Shown in pieces: positions 26,291-33,529 of a stretch of 64,000 nucleotides of DNA. How positions within the stretch are numbered: position 1 is the first letter of the stretch; each line of letters opens with the position of its first letter. Both the position numbers and the translations under genes were made by a program. This DNA comes from JBAZLV01 sp041650055 (lineage in GTDB: Bacteria; Nitrospirota; UBA9217), in contig JBAZLV010000004.1 in the NCBI GenBank assembly GCA_041650055.1, positions 1-64,000 of the forward strand. The letters are read 5' to 3'. Under the pieces are notes generated by a model that ran no database searches, was not told the DNA's origin, and worked only from the letters and a program-made list of their open reading frames with translations.

Positions 26291-27493
26291 GTGAAAACAG
26301 AACGGCTCTATTACCAGGACCCAGTTTGCCAGACGTTTACTGCACACATTGTTGAGCACTTAACCTATCAAGATAAACCTGCGATCATCCTTGATCGCAC
26401 AGCCTTCTATCCGACTGGTGGCGGACAACCATCTGATCGCGGAATCATCAACAACGCTCAAGTCCTGGATGTGGTAGAACGAGAAGACGGCTCAGTCATC
26501 CATGTCCTATCCGAAGCAATTTCAAATAAAGAAGTAACCGGAACCATTGACTGGAACCGAAGATTTGATTTCATGCAGCATCATACCGGCCAGCATATGC
26601 TTTCTCAGGCATGTGAGGCAATTGCACATGCGGGAACCCGCAGTTTTCATCTTTCAGAAGATACCGCAACAATAGATGTTGATAAAAAAAATATCCCTGC
26701 CGAACAGCTTCAACAAATTGAAGCGCTGGCAAATCAGCGGATATTTGAAGACTTACCTGTTTCAACTCGTGTCGTCTCTCCTGCCGAAGCAAAGAAACTA
26801 CCCTTGCGAAAACAGCCAACCGTAGACAGCAATATCCGGGTTATTGAAATATAGGGCTATGATTGGACGCCCTGCGGCGGAACCCATGTGCTTCATTCCG
26901 GTCAGATTGGATTGGTAAAAATCATAAAGACTAGCGCTGTGTCAGAAGGAACACGCATTGAATTCAAATGCGGAAAACGGGCTCTAACCGATTATTCTTC
27001 CAAGCATGATATCATCTCTAAAATTGCGAATAGTTTTTCAGTCGATTATCATTTGCTCGATCAGGCAATTGCAAAAATTCAGAATGAAATGAAAGATCTC
27101 CGGAAAAAATTCTCTGACCAGGAACAGCAATTATTGCAGTATGAAGCTCAGGATATTGCAAAGACCGCAACAGCATTTCCAGACTTCCAAGTTATTCTGC
27201 ATATAGACAAAGATCGCAGTGCGTCCGCACTCAAAATTTTGGCAAAAAAATTGGCAGGAAGTCCCAAGACAGTCGTACTTCTTGCTTCTTTAAGTCCTGA
27301 TCCTACCCTGATCTTCTCCCGTTCTTCAGACATTGAATTGGATATGGTTCCTCTTCTCCGAGAAACAGTCCTTCGCCTGGGAGGCAAAGGCGCAGGTGGT
27401 TCACCCAACTTTGCTCAAGGAGGCATTTCTCCAGCCGGACGAGAACAGGTCCAAACCGCTCTTGAACAGTTAATCAAGCAGATACGGTCATGA
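26291..27493 (+). pseudogene. Alanyl-tRNA editing protein (AlaX-type, with DHHA1), interrupted by an in-frame TAG
   Basis: AlaX proteins hydrolyse Ser- or Gly-tRNA(Ala) in the cytoplasm. The frame starts at GTG 26291, with GGAGG 8 bases upstream. It carries an AlaRS-like beta-barrel (YPTGGGQPSDRG) and the zinc motif HHTGQHMLSQ. At 26852-26854 a TAG replaces the codon that in homologs is Glu (context VIEI-stop-GYDW). The frame then continues without a gap through CGGTH, a coiled-coil linker, and a DHHA1 domain with GGKGAGGSPNFAQGG to 27493. About 400 residues in total match long AlaX proteins. A one-base G-to-T change would explain it. The second part shows no other damage, so it is a recent mutation, a sequence error, or readthrough. 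Confidence 0.8.
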
Positions 27494-27683
27494 CCTATCA
27501 GACTACTTTTTAATTTTAAACAGTGTTCATCAGTGGTTAGAAATGTTCTTGCCATTTTAAGCAAAGTGAAAGCGGAAATCTAACTCGTTTATCAGTGTCA
27601 TTCCGAACGCAGTGAGAACACTTCATGAGACTCCTCAGTTGTTCCGCTCCACTTGCCGTTGCATAGTACAGGAAGATTATGAG
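27494..27683. other. Non-coding gap with a short dispersed repeat word
   Basis: GTCATTCCGAACGCAGTGAG at 27597-27616 is a familiar dispersed intergenic word in several Gram-negative phyla. No gene is seen. The stretch separates the conserved core from the accessory island. Confidence 0.4.
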
Positions 27684-28016
27684 TTAAGCGGCCTTATTCG
27701 CCTTTGAGGATCGCACCGAGGATTTTTTTGGCGCAATCGATAGTTTCAAACCCAGTGAATGCAAAATAGTAAAAATGCTCTTAATCTCAGGATTCCCTTT
27801 CTTGGAAAGCATTCTATAAAGATTCTCCCTGTTAAGCTTAGACTTCTGAGATATTGAGCTCATGCCTCCATGTGCTGCGGCCACATTTCTAAGAGCTAAC
27901 AGGAAAAGAGCTTGGTCTTCCTCTTCCATTGCCGCATTAAGATATGCGGAAGCTTCTTTTGGATTTTTTAATGATTCAATAAGATCTTCCTGATAAGTAG
28001 TAATTTTTTTAGCCAT
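27684..28016 (-). CDS. Antitoxin of a HigB/HigA-like toxin-antitoxin pair (XRE-type HTH)
   Basis: A 110-residue DNA-binding antitoxin. The ordered segments YLNAAMEEEDQALFLLALRNVA, then SSISQKSKLNRENLYRMLSK and GNPEIKSIFTILHSLGLKL are the pattern of the putative addiction-module antidote family that pairs with RelE-fold killers. The ATG at 28016 has AAAGGAGA 8 bases upstream and lies inside the toxin's 3' end (8-base overlap). Toxin-first order is as in higBA. The basic tail (APKKSSVRSSKANKAA) is unusual but common in this subfamily. Confidence 0.85.
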   Translation of the reverse strand: MAKKITTYQEDLIESLKNPKEASAYLNAAMEEEDQALFLLALRNVAAAHGGMSSISQKSKLNRENLYRMLSKKGNPEIKSIFTILHSLGLKLSIAPKKSSVRSSKANKAA

Positions 28017-28350
28017 TGCGACTTCTCCTTTTATAGTCTTCCCAATAGACTTTTGCCTGTGCGATATCTTTTTTTTGGGTCGATTTATCTCCACCCAGTA
28101 AAAGTAGAACAACAGTGTTTTTCTCTAAGCCGTAGTAAACTCTATACCCAGGTCCATAATCAACCTTTAGTTCAAAAATACCCTTTCCGACACAACGATT
28201 TTTCCCGAGATTGCCTAGACGAACATGGTCAAGCCGAATACGAATCTTCTGACGTGCCACTATATCCTTAAGGCCATCAAGCCACTCTTTAAAAGGCTTT
28301 TTGCCGGCTTCGGTCAGGTAATAAGATATCGAGTATGGGGAAATTTCCAC
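28009..28350 (-). CDS. RelE-superfamily toxin (HigB-like, addiction-module killer)
   Basis: A 113-residue toxin that in the family cleaves mRNA at the ribosome. Recognisable parts are FKEWLDGLKDIVARQKIRIRL, GNLGKNRCVGKGIFELKVDYG, GYRVYYG and VVLLLLGGDKSTQKKDI with a final Lys/Arg-rich helix. The start is GTG at 28350; no strong ribosome site is visible upstream. A perfect inverted repeat overlaps the probable promoter. It is the first gene of the two-gene module. Confidence 0.85.
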   Translation of the reverse strand: MEISPYSISYYLTEAGKKPFKEWLDGLKDIVARQKIRIRLDHVRLGNLGKNRCVGKGIFELKVDYGPGYRVYYGLEKNTVVLLLLGGDKSTQKKDIAQAKVYWEDYKRRSRNG

Positions 28351-28360
28351 AGGCAGTAGA

Positions 28361-28380
28361 ATGTAGCATAAAAGCTACAT
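28361..28380. promoter_or_regulatory. Inverted-repeat operator upstream of the toxin-antitoxin pair
   Basis: ATGTAGC (28361-28367) and GCTACAT (28374-28380) form a perfect 7-bp inverted repeat with a 6-base spacer, 11 bases upstream of the toxin GTG. On the minus strand TATGCT inside it could be a -10. The position fits autorepression by the antitoxin. Confidence 0.6.
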
Positions 28381-28537
28381 AATTGCAAGGGCTAAAATGT
28401 ATAAAAAGTCAGGAGTTCTGCTTGCACTATGCAATACCGGCCATCGCGCCTCGGTTGCATACTCCAGAAAGCATTCACCAGCCGTTATCACTTTGCCAAT
28501 GATACAAAACTATCATAAATAATTTCCTAAGATCTTA

Positions 28538-29092
28538 TTATGATCTTAAATTTTTTTTATCAATATCGTTTATCATTTTTCTGGAAAATTTGATGTATTT
28601 TTTGTTATTTGAAAGCTCTATTGCTTTTGTATACTCATTTTTTGCTTCATGAAGCTGGCCTTGTGAATAATATATAATACCCAAAATGCAATGAGGTTCT
28701 TCTTCATTAGGACTTAATTTGAGAGCTTCTTTGCAGTAATATTCTGCTTTCTCTCGCATAGTGAATGTAAAATACAGGTGTGATATTTCTCCATATGCGG
28801 CAATAGGATTGCCATTATGATATTTCACAATTTTTTTCATCAATTCCGCGGCCAAAGCGGTTTCTCCCAACGAATCATATATTGCAAATAAAAGAACGTT
28901 ATTTACACTATTTGCTTTAATTGCGTTTGCTTTTTCGCAACACATTCGAGCCTTCGCGAACTCTTTTTGCGACAAATAAAAAACTGCATCACTGGTATAA
29001 GCGACGATATTTTTGGCATCTAACCCAATTGCTTTGTCAAAATATTTTTTTGTTTTTTCGGGATCTTTTTTAGATAAATAACGTGCATACAT
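28538..29092 (-). CDS. TPR-repeat protein, possibly truncated at its N-terminus
   Basis: A 184-residue helical-repeat protein made of about five tetratricopeptide units (for example AYTSDAVFYLSQKEFAKARM, HCILGIIYYSQGQLHEAKNE, YTKAIELS). TPRs serve as protein-binding scaffolds; no partner is evident. Upstream of the ATG the frame stays open for about 38 more codons (…FFVGRKISEVKSECFV) without a usual start codon, so the N-terminus may have been lost or the true start may be non-canonical. Very AT-rich compared with the core genes, like its neighbours in the island. Confidence 0.6.
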   Translation of the reverse strand: MYARYLSKKDPEKTKKYFDKAIGLDAKNIVAYTSDAVFYLSQKEFAKARMCCEKANAIKANSVNNVLLFAIYDSLGETALAAELMKKIVKYHNGNPIAAYGEISHLYFTFTMREKAEYYCKEALKLSPNEEEPHCILGIIYYSQGQLHEAKNEYTKAIELSNNKKYIKFSRKMINDIDKKNLRS

Positions 29093-29325
29093 GACAAAAC
29101 ATTCAGATTTTACTTCGCTAATTTTCCGTCCGACAAAAAACCACCGTAAATAACAAAAAAAATTTTTAATATAAGCTCTATCTGTCTCATACCGTTAGCT
29201 TCATCAACAATTCCACTTCAATTATGGGAAATTCAGTTATCACTTCATTTTGCACTTAACAGGAAGCAACTTTTGCAATCTCTTTATATCCAAAATCCCA
29301 CATTTCATTCGGAATAAGTCAGTCT
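29093..29325. other. Non-coding AT-rich gap in the island
   Basis: The first ~115 bases next to the TPR gene keep its reading frame open but lack a start. The rest shows no coding pattern that I can support. It is bounded on the right by an attC-like palindrome. Confidence 0.4.
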
Positions 29326-29386
29326 ACATTAACGCCGCCATGAGGTGCGCGTCATTCAGCGACCATCTCGACGGCGTGGTTGGGAT
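29326..29386 (-). repeat. attC-like recombination site (cassette boundary)
   Basis: Plus strand: ACATTAAC-GCCG on the left and CGGC-GTGGTTGGGA on the right, with an inner TGAG/CTCG pairing. On the minus strand this reads TCCCAAC...GTTAATG, about 60 bases apart, close to the RYYYAAC and GTTRRRY core sites of integron attC. It lies just after the stop of the cassette genes above it on the minus strand. Confidence 0.5.
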
Positions 29387-29463
29387 TTATCATCTTGTTT
29401 TCGTTTTATCTATCAGTGATTTATAGATGCAGCATTCATATCGATTGCGCTCACTTCTTGCTC

Positions 29464-30720
29464 TCAATAAGAACGATCATTTATAATCAGGGGCTGGCCA
29501 AATAGCCTTACGTATAGTTGAATATTTACTTCTGTAGACAAGCGTTTCATTTTGCTTAATAGGGCACGTTGTGTTTCTTTGGTTGTTACAGCTGCATCAG
29601 GGATTACTCGGACTTGATCATAATCTGGACCGATCAAATGTTCTTTTAAAGCGGGTTCGTCCCTTCTCATCGGGGATGTAACAAAGAAGGTGTTGATAGT
29701 GCTTCTCTTGCGAAACGCTTCAACGCTCTTATCATTGGGATCAATCTCGTCCTTAAATAAAATATTCACATTATCTTCATCAATATCTACATATCCGCTA
29801 TCATTGATACCAAAATAATATGATTGATAATTACCTGGATTTCCGAAGTAATACTCTTCATAATAATGAAAACGACGGGCACCATGATTTGCAGATATAT
29901 TTTCCGGAGAGTGGGGAAAATCGCTAAAGTGTGTTTTGCCGAGAATAATATTAAAAGCAAGTGGGATCGCTTTACTAAAATCTTCAGGAGTGGATGTATC
30001 TGCAGTAAAAGCATGCTCAAGGATTTTGAACGAAGGGTTGAAATCTGCTTTTCGTGTAGTAACGCCGTACGCCAAAACTCGACCTGATTTATCAGTTAAA
30101 ACTTGCAGATAAAAATACTGGTTCCCGAATATGTACTCTTTTATTTCTAAACCGGGAATAGATGTTGCGTGTTTGGCCGACACTTTATGTTCCTGCAATA
30201 TTTGGGGCTTAGTTTCTTTTGGGGCGTTCCACCCAAAATAATAAACCAAATAGCCAGCAATCAAAGCGGCAATTACAGTCAAGAAGACGTATCCAATCGG
30301 CTTCTCATGCCATCTGTTTTTAGCGGGATTATGATCAGCGGAGAAATCATCACCCTTTTTGGACGCGAACGTCCCGGACTGAGAGCCACCGCTGCCGCCT
30401 TGCTGAATTTGAGAACCCTCCATGTGCTGTATATTAATAATATTTACTGCAGATGTTTCTATGCGAGTCGTATCTTTTTTGGATGAAAGTTCATTGACCT
30501 TCTCGGTTAGACGAAATGATCCATTGCCTGTATTTTCTAAGTAGCTTTTTTTAATTAACGATTCCAATCCATCTGCTAACTCAGAATTTTTATACCCGGT
30601 ATTAAACCAAGAGTGCAAAATATTCCTATATGGCAAACTCTCGGTAGGCCGAATATTGAAATCAGAAAAGATTTTAAGTATCTTCTCTTCAATCTCTTCA
30701 ATCGTTGGCAAGTGAGTCAT
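29464..30720 (-). CDS. Membrane protein with N-terminal winged-helix-like domain and GSQIQQG motif
   Basis: A 418-residue protein that I cannot assign to a named family. Order: residues 1-75 helical, winged-helix-like (IEEIEEKILKIFSDF); about 90-120 the motif VNIINIQHMEGSQIQQGG followed by a Gly/Ser stretch; about 142-165 one membrane helix (VFLTVIAALIAGYLVYYFGW); and about 180-418 a soluble domain rich in Tyr/Phe (for example YYEEYYFGNPGNYQSYYFG). The motif is nearly identical to one in the gene just upstream, and the two genes are 17 bases apart in one transcription unit. The ATG at 30720 is preferred over GTG 30729. It may be a sensor or effector held at the membrane; this is inference. 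Confidence 0.7.
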   Translation of the reverse strand: MTHLPTIEEIEEKILKIFSDFNIRPTESLPYRNILHSWFNTGYKNSELADGLESLIKKSYLENTGNGSFRLTEKVNELSSKKDTTRIETSAVNIINIQHMEGSQIQQGGSGGSQSGTFASKKGDDFSADHNPAKNRWHEKPIGYVFLTVIAALIAGYLVYYFGWNAPKETKPQILQEHKVSAKHATSIPGLEIKEYIFGNQYFYLQVLTDKSGRVLAYGVTTRKADFNPSFKILEHAFTADTSTPEDFSKAIPLAFNIILGKTHFSDFPHSPENISANHGARRFHYYEEYYFGNPGNYQSYYFGINDSGYVDIDEDNVNILFKDEIDPNDKSVEAFRKRSTINTFFVTSPMRRDEPALKEHLIGPDYDQVRVIPDAAVTTKETQRALLSKMKRLSTEVNIQLYVRLFGQPLIINDRSY

Positions 30721-30737
30721 TTTTTTCACCCATAATC

Positions 30738-31364
30738 TTACTTACCCAAAAAGACAGCTAGTTGATTCAACAAATCTGCAGCCAGAACAGAGCCGGTGGC
30801 ACCTTCCAAAATATTTCTTATGGACTTAAGGGCTTCATGCAAAATCGCGCCTTTTGGACGACTTGATTTGAGTTGGCTCTCAATGGTTTCTACATCTGCC
30901 GCAACTTCGGCCATATCATCAACTTGTAGGTGAAGATCCTTAAGACTAGCTTTAAGCATAGTTATGAAAACTGGCAGAGTATCAATATGCCCAAAATTAA
31001 ATGTGCCAGTTTGAGAACTCTTAGTGGTGCCTTGTTGAATCTGAGAGCCTTCCATGTGTTGAATATTGATTATATTTACTGCAGGAAAATAGTATGTGGG
31101 GCGCTCGGGATGAGATAATGCTTCTTCAACTTCGCGTATCCCATAATGCGTAAGCGAAATTGCACCGATTGTTTGATGCTCTATAAGGTTCTCATCTGCG
31201 AGGTAGTCTATTATGCGTTCAGATTCATCACGACTAAAGCCTAGTTCATCGCCAATCTCCCATAAACCAAATGCGGTAAACCTATCGCCACCGCTTTTTT
31301 CATAGCACAGCCATAAAAATCTAAACCGCTTATTTCTTAATTCATCAATATTTGTCATAGCCAT
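30738..31364 (-). CDS. Soluble winged-helix protein with GSQIQQG motif and conserved helical C-terminal domain
   Basis: A 208-residue protein in three parts. Residues about 1-95 form a winged helix-turn-helix (FTAFGLWEIGDELGFSRDE, IIDYLADENLIEH, ISLTHYGIREVEEAL). Next comes the motif VNIINIQHMEGSQIQQGT followed by SSQTGTF. The C-terminal helical domain is about 75 residues (DMAEVAADVETIESQLKS, HEALKSIRNILEGATGS). From memory, this architecture recurs in many uncharacterised bacterial proteins, but no function is established to my knowledge. ATG 31364 starts only 12 bases after the GTTATAC core of an attC-like site, as expected for the first gene of a cassette. Confidence 0.75.
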   Translation of the reverse strand: MAMTNIDELRNKRFRFLWLCYEKSGGDRFTAFGLWEIGDELGFSRDESERIIDYLADENLIEHQTIGAISLTHYGIREVEEALSHPERPTYYFPAVNIINIQHMEGSQIQQGTTKSSQTGTFNFGHIDTLPVFITMLKASLKDLHLQVDDMAEVAADVETIESQLKSSRPKGAILHEALKSIRNILEGATGSVLAADLLNQLAVFLGK

Positions 31365-31375
31365 AGTTTTCTCTC

Positions 31376-31434
31376 GTATAACACGCAGGTCACGCGCCGC
31401 CTTCTGGCGCGTCGTTGTGGACGCGCAGGTTGGC
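31376..31434 (-). repeat. attC-like recombination site (cassette boundary)
   Basis: The best of the set. On the minus strand it reads TGCCAAC (R''-like), a strong stem ACGCGCC/GGCGCGT with a short AGAAGGC-type loop, then CCTGCGT-GTTATAC (R'-like). The two cores are about 59 bases apart. It falls between two orphan genes in the same orientation, 29 bases after the stop of one and 12 bases before the start of the next. Confidence 0.6.
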
Positions 31435-31462
31435 AATTCGTATTGGTCGTTGTGCGTTGCGT

Positions 31463-32269
31463 TTATTTAAAAGTGATGGCAATGGCTTTTTCCTCGTGAG
31501 CTCTTATAACTCTAAATGAAGCTGATCCTGCAGAAATGTCAGCAGCATTCATCAACTCTAGGGCATTCTTGGCGTTCAACACTTTTGAGCCGTTGATTTC
31601 TATTAAGATGTCGCCAGGTAGAACATTCGAGTAAAACGCGGGGGTATCTTCAATGACAATATTGACGACTGCACCGGTATTACGTTCAAATGAAACTCGC
31701 TGATCAGATGTTAGGTCAGCGACGGACACTCCAAATTTCAATTTTTTTGTAGAGCGTACAAAAAACACCGCCGTCTGATCGTACCTCCGCTGATGTGTCG
31801 TGATTGGGACTACAGTAGTTCCATATGTTGTACTTGAGCCGCTATAACCGCCGGAGACACCACCGGCATATACGGAGCCAGAATAATATGTTGAAGAAGA
31901 ACTTGGAAGGAACAGAGGCGACGTGGTGGTCAGTGTATTCGTATACTTTGTATTTACCAGAACCACAGTTGCACCAACACGGCGCGCCTGATCTTTGACT
32001 TTACTTTCATCTTCATATCCACCGTTGAATGATGATTCGCCGATTGCGATATGCCTTTTAGAACGAAGAATCATAATGTCTTTATCAAAGTTGTTTGTAC
32101 CGAATACTTGTGGTTCTTGATCGGGCTTTAGTATTTCAACGTCCTTTAATGTGGTCGCGTCTGCAAACGGTTTGTAGAATTGCTGATAACCACTTACGCA
32201 TCCTGTCATAAAAAAGATTAGAGCCAGAGCTAAACTTCTTTGAACTGTTTTCTTGTAATTGAATAGCAT
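31463..32269 (-). CDS. Putative lipoprotein with C-terminal PDZ domain
   Basis: A 268-residue exported protein. Residues 1-24 are a lipoprotein signal with lipobox (FFMTGC). The middle (about residues 105-150) is a Ser/Thr/Tyr/Gly-rich low-complexity stretch (SSSSTYYSGSVYAGGVSGG). The C-terminus (about 185-268) is PDZ-like: GVSVADLT, VVNIVIEDTPAFYSNVLPGD, LIEINGSKVLNA. It probably acts at the inner face of the outer membrane. An AAGGAGG site lies 5 bases before the ATG at 32269. It occupies one cassette-like unit between attC-like sites. Confidence 0.72.
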   Translation of the reverse strand: MLFNYKKTVQRSLALALIFFMTGCVSGYQQFYKPFADATTLKDVEILKPDQEPQVFGTNNFDKDIMILRSKRHIAIGESSFNGGYEDESKVKDQARRVGATVVLVNTKYTNTLTTTSPLFLPSSSSTYYSGSVYAGGVSGGYSGSSTTYGTTVVPITTHQRRYDQTAVFFVRSTKKLKFGVSVADLTSDQRVSFERNTGAVVNIVIEDTPAFYSNVLPGDILIEINGSKVLNAKNALELMNAADISAGSASFRVIRAHEEKAIAITFK

Positions 32270-32286
32270 TCTGCCTCCTTCTGGTT

Positions 32287-32525
32287 CCTAAACGTTGAGT
32301 CGCCTGCCAGACTCGAACTTCTGGTTGGCGCACAGTTTACATCAGAGCCAATGCCGCGAGTAAGTCGCGGCCCGCGCAGCGGGTCCGTCGATCTTGACTG
32401 CCTGGTTCTCCCCGAGCACAGCGATGGGTTAGGCAGTCCCGCCCTTACTCGCCGCATTCTCCCCGAGCGAAGCGCGGAAAGATCACGCGGGTGAGGGGCC
32501 TTGCCCCTCTCGACCCGCTGGTTGG
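32287..32525 (-). repeat. Cluster of attC-like palindromes
   Basis: At least four hairpins: GCGGGT-GAGGGGC/GCCCCTC-ACCCGC (32487-32518), GACTGCCT/AGGCAGTC (32397-32439, containing an exact GTTRRRY word GTTAGGC at 32429), GCCGCGA/TCGCGGC (32354-32372) and CCAGA/TCTGG (32307-32324). GGTTGG words flank two of them (32520 and 32323), as at the other boundaries. This looks like two or more attC sites, or an empty or eroded cassette, between two genes. Confidence 0.5.
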
Positions 32526-32538
32526 AATATGTCAAGTT

Positions 32539-32964
32539 TTAGTCATCATCGAAAAAGCGACCGCGCTTAATATCGATGACGGGTTGTTTACTCTCAAGTT
32601 TTTCTATTTTTTGTTCCAGTTCGCTGGAACGTTCTAAAAGATTCTTGTGTTCTTTAAGTAGAACCTTAAATCCCTGAGGAGGCTTATTATGCTCAAGAAG
32701 TATATCTATGCCTGTAATAAAAGCATTAAATGCACGATCAACCGCATCTTGAGATTCATCTTCATTCCGTTTTTGGATCTCCGCGATTTCATCTTTATAC
32801 TTTTTATGGAGAGAATAAATTTCAGAGATGAGATTAGAAATATGATCCTCCGCTGCCTTCTTCTGCATGGAGATTACGGCAAATTTAAGAACACCGGCTA
32901 CATTGAGAAGTATTATTCCCACTGCAAGTCCACCCCAAAAAGGAGAAAGAAGGTCAATTGTCAT
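32539..32964 (-). CDS. Small membrane-anchored coiled-coil protein
   Basis: A 141-residue protein with one N-terminal membrane helix (LLSPFWGGLAVGIILLNVAGVLKF is its region, about residues 5-30). A long charged helix follows, likely coiled coil (about 35-70 and 108-125, ELEQKIEKLES), with an acidic end RFFDDD. I do not recognise a family. A GGAGAACTA site precedes the ATG. It sits alone in a cassette-like unit. Confidence 0.65.
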   Translation of the reverse strand: MTIDLLSPFWGGLAVGIILLNVAGVLKFAVISMQKKAAEDHISNLISEIYSLHKKYKDEIAEIQKRNEDESQDAVDRAFNAFITGIDILLEHNKPPQGFKVLLKEHKNLLERSSELEQKIEKLESKQPVIDIKRGRFFDDD

Positions 32965-32992
32965 GATTAGTTCTCCTTAGCTTTTTTCTTGG

Positions 32993-33037
32993 TAGCCCGC
33001 TGACCCCCTTGTGGGAGTCGAGCGTGTGGTTGGTAAA
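32993..33037 (-). repeat. Degenerate attC-like palindrome (edge of the array)
   Basis: GCTGACCCCC (32999-33008) pairs with GGGAGTCGAGC (33013-33023), followed by GTGTGGTTGGTA. On the minus strand this gives TACCAAC as the R''-like core. The opposite core is not recognisable. It lies 29 bases upstream of the coiled-coil gene. Confidence 0.4.
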
Positions 33038-33529
33038 TTCCAACTAATGATTATGCGGGTTCGGTCATCTGCCTAAATGCGGAGATGAGCGACAAACAAT
33101 ATTAAATTCTGTTTGAAACATGTACTCCTCTGCTCGTTAGTCAAATACTCACTTACAGAAAGAACTTCCTGAGGCGTAAATATATCATAAGAGCAATACT
33201 TCATACAGTAATTTTTGCTGGGCTAGTATATCGAAACGATTGTGAACGTATTCGTAGCAGTGGCATCTGGCAATACGGTTGATTACAAATACACATACAC
33301 GTGGAAACCCATATGTTCCATGGTAAAAATTTCTCAGGAAATTGCGGAAGGATTGGCAGAGCTTCAAAAGCACCAGGTGGGATTCCTGTTAGAAATCCGC
33401 ATTCCAATATCATTACTTCATTCCTTGTTTTTCGGTTGATTCTTCCCAAATCACTATGGTATAGTTCCCATATTCAAAGCAGTCAATTACAATCACATTC
33501 AGAATCAAAATAAGATGAGGTAAAATGCT
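33038..33529. other. Non-coding or eroded region between the island and thrC
   Basis: About 490 bases with several short open frames on both strands, none with a convincing start, ribosome site or family pattern. The right part must contain the thrC promoter, which I could not place. I see nothing else in it. Confidence 0.4.

Noticed and set aside
26852..26854. TAG in the AlaX gene as a pyrrolysine codon
   Set aside because: The position is normally Glu, not a catalytic site, and nothing in the window suggests pyl genes; a point mutation is simpler.
26852..26854. Selenocysteine recoding as the reason for the AlaX interruption
   Set aside because: The codon is TAG, not TGA, so the tRNA-Sec found here cannot read it.
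31040..31090. GSQIQQG motif as a proven RHIM/amyloid signalling motif
   Set aside because: It shares the I-Q-x-G flavour with such motifs, but the core differs and I cannot run a profile; kept only as a hypothesis of homotypic contact.
32281..32530. CRISPR array
   Set aside because: The repeats here are single different hairpins without regular spacers or identical repeat units; no cas genes are present anywhere in the window.
33242..33439. Short plus-strand frame before thrC
   Set aside because: No ribosome site, composition or similarity that supports a real gene; overlapping frames on both strands look equally random.
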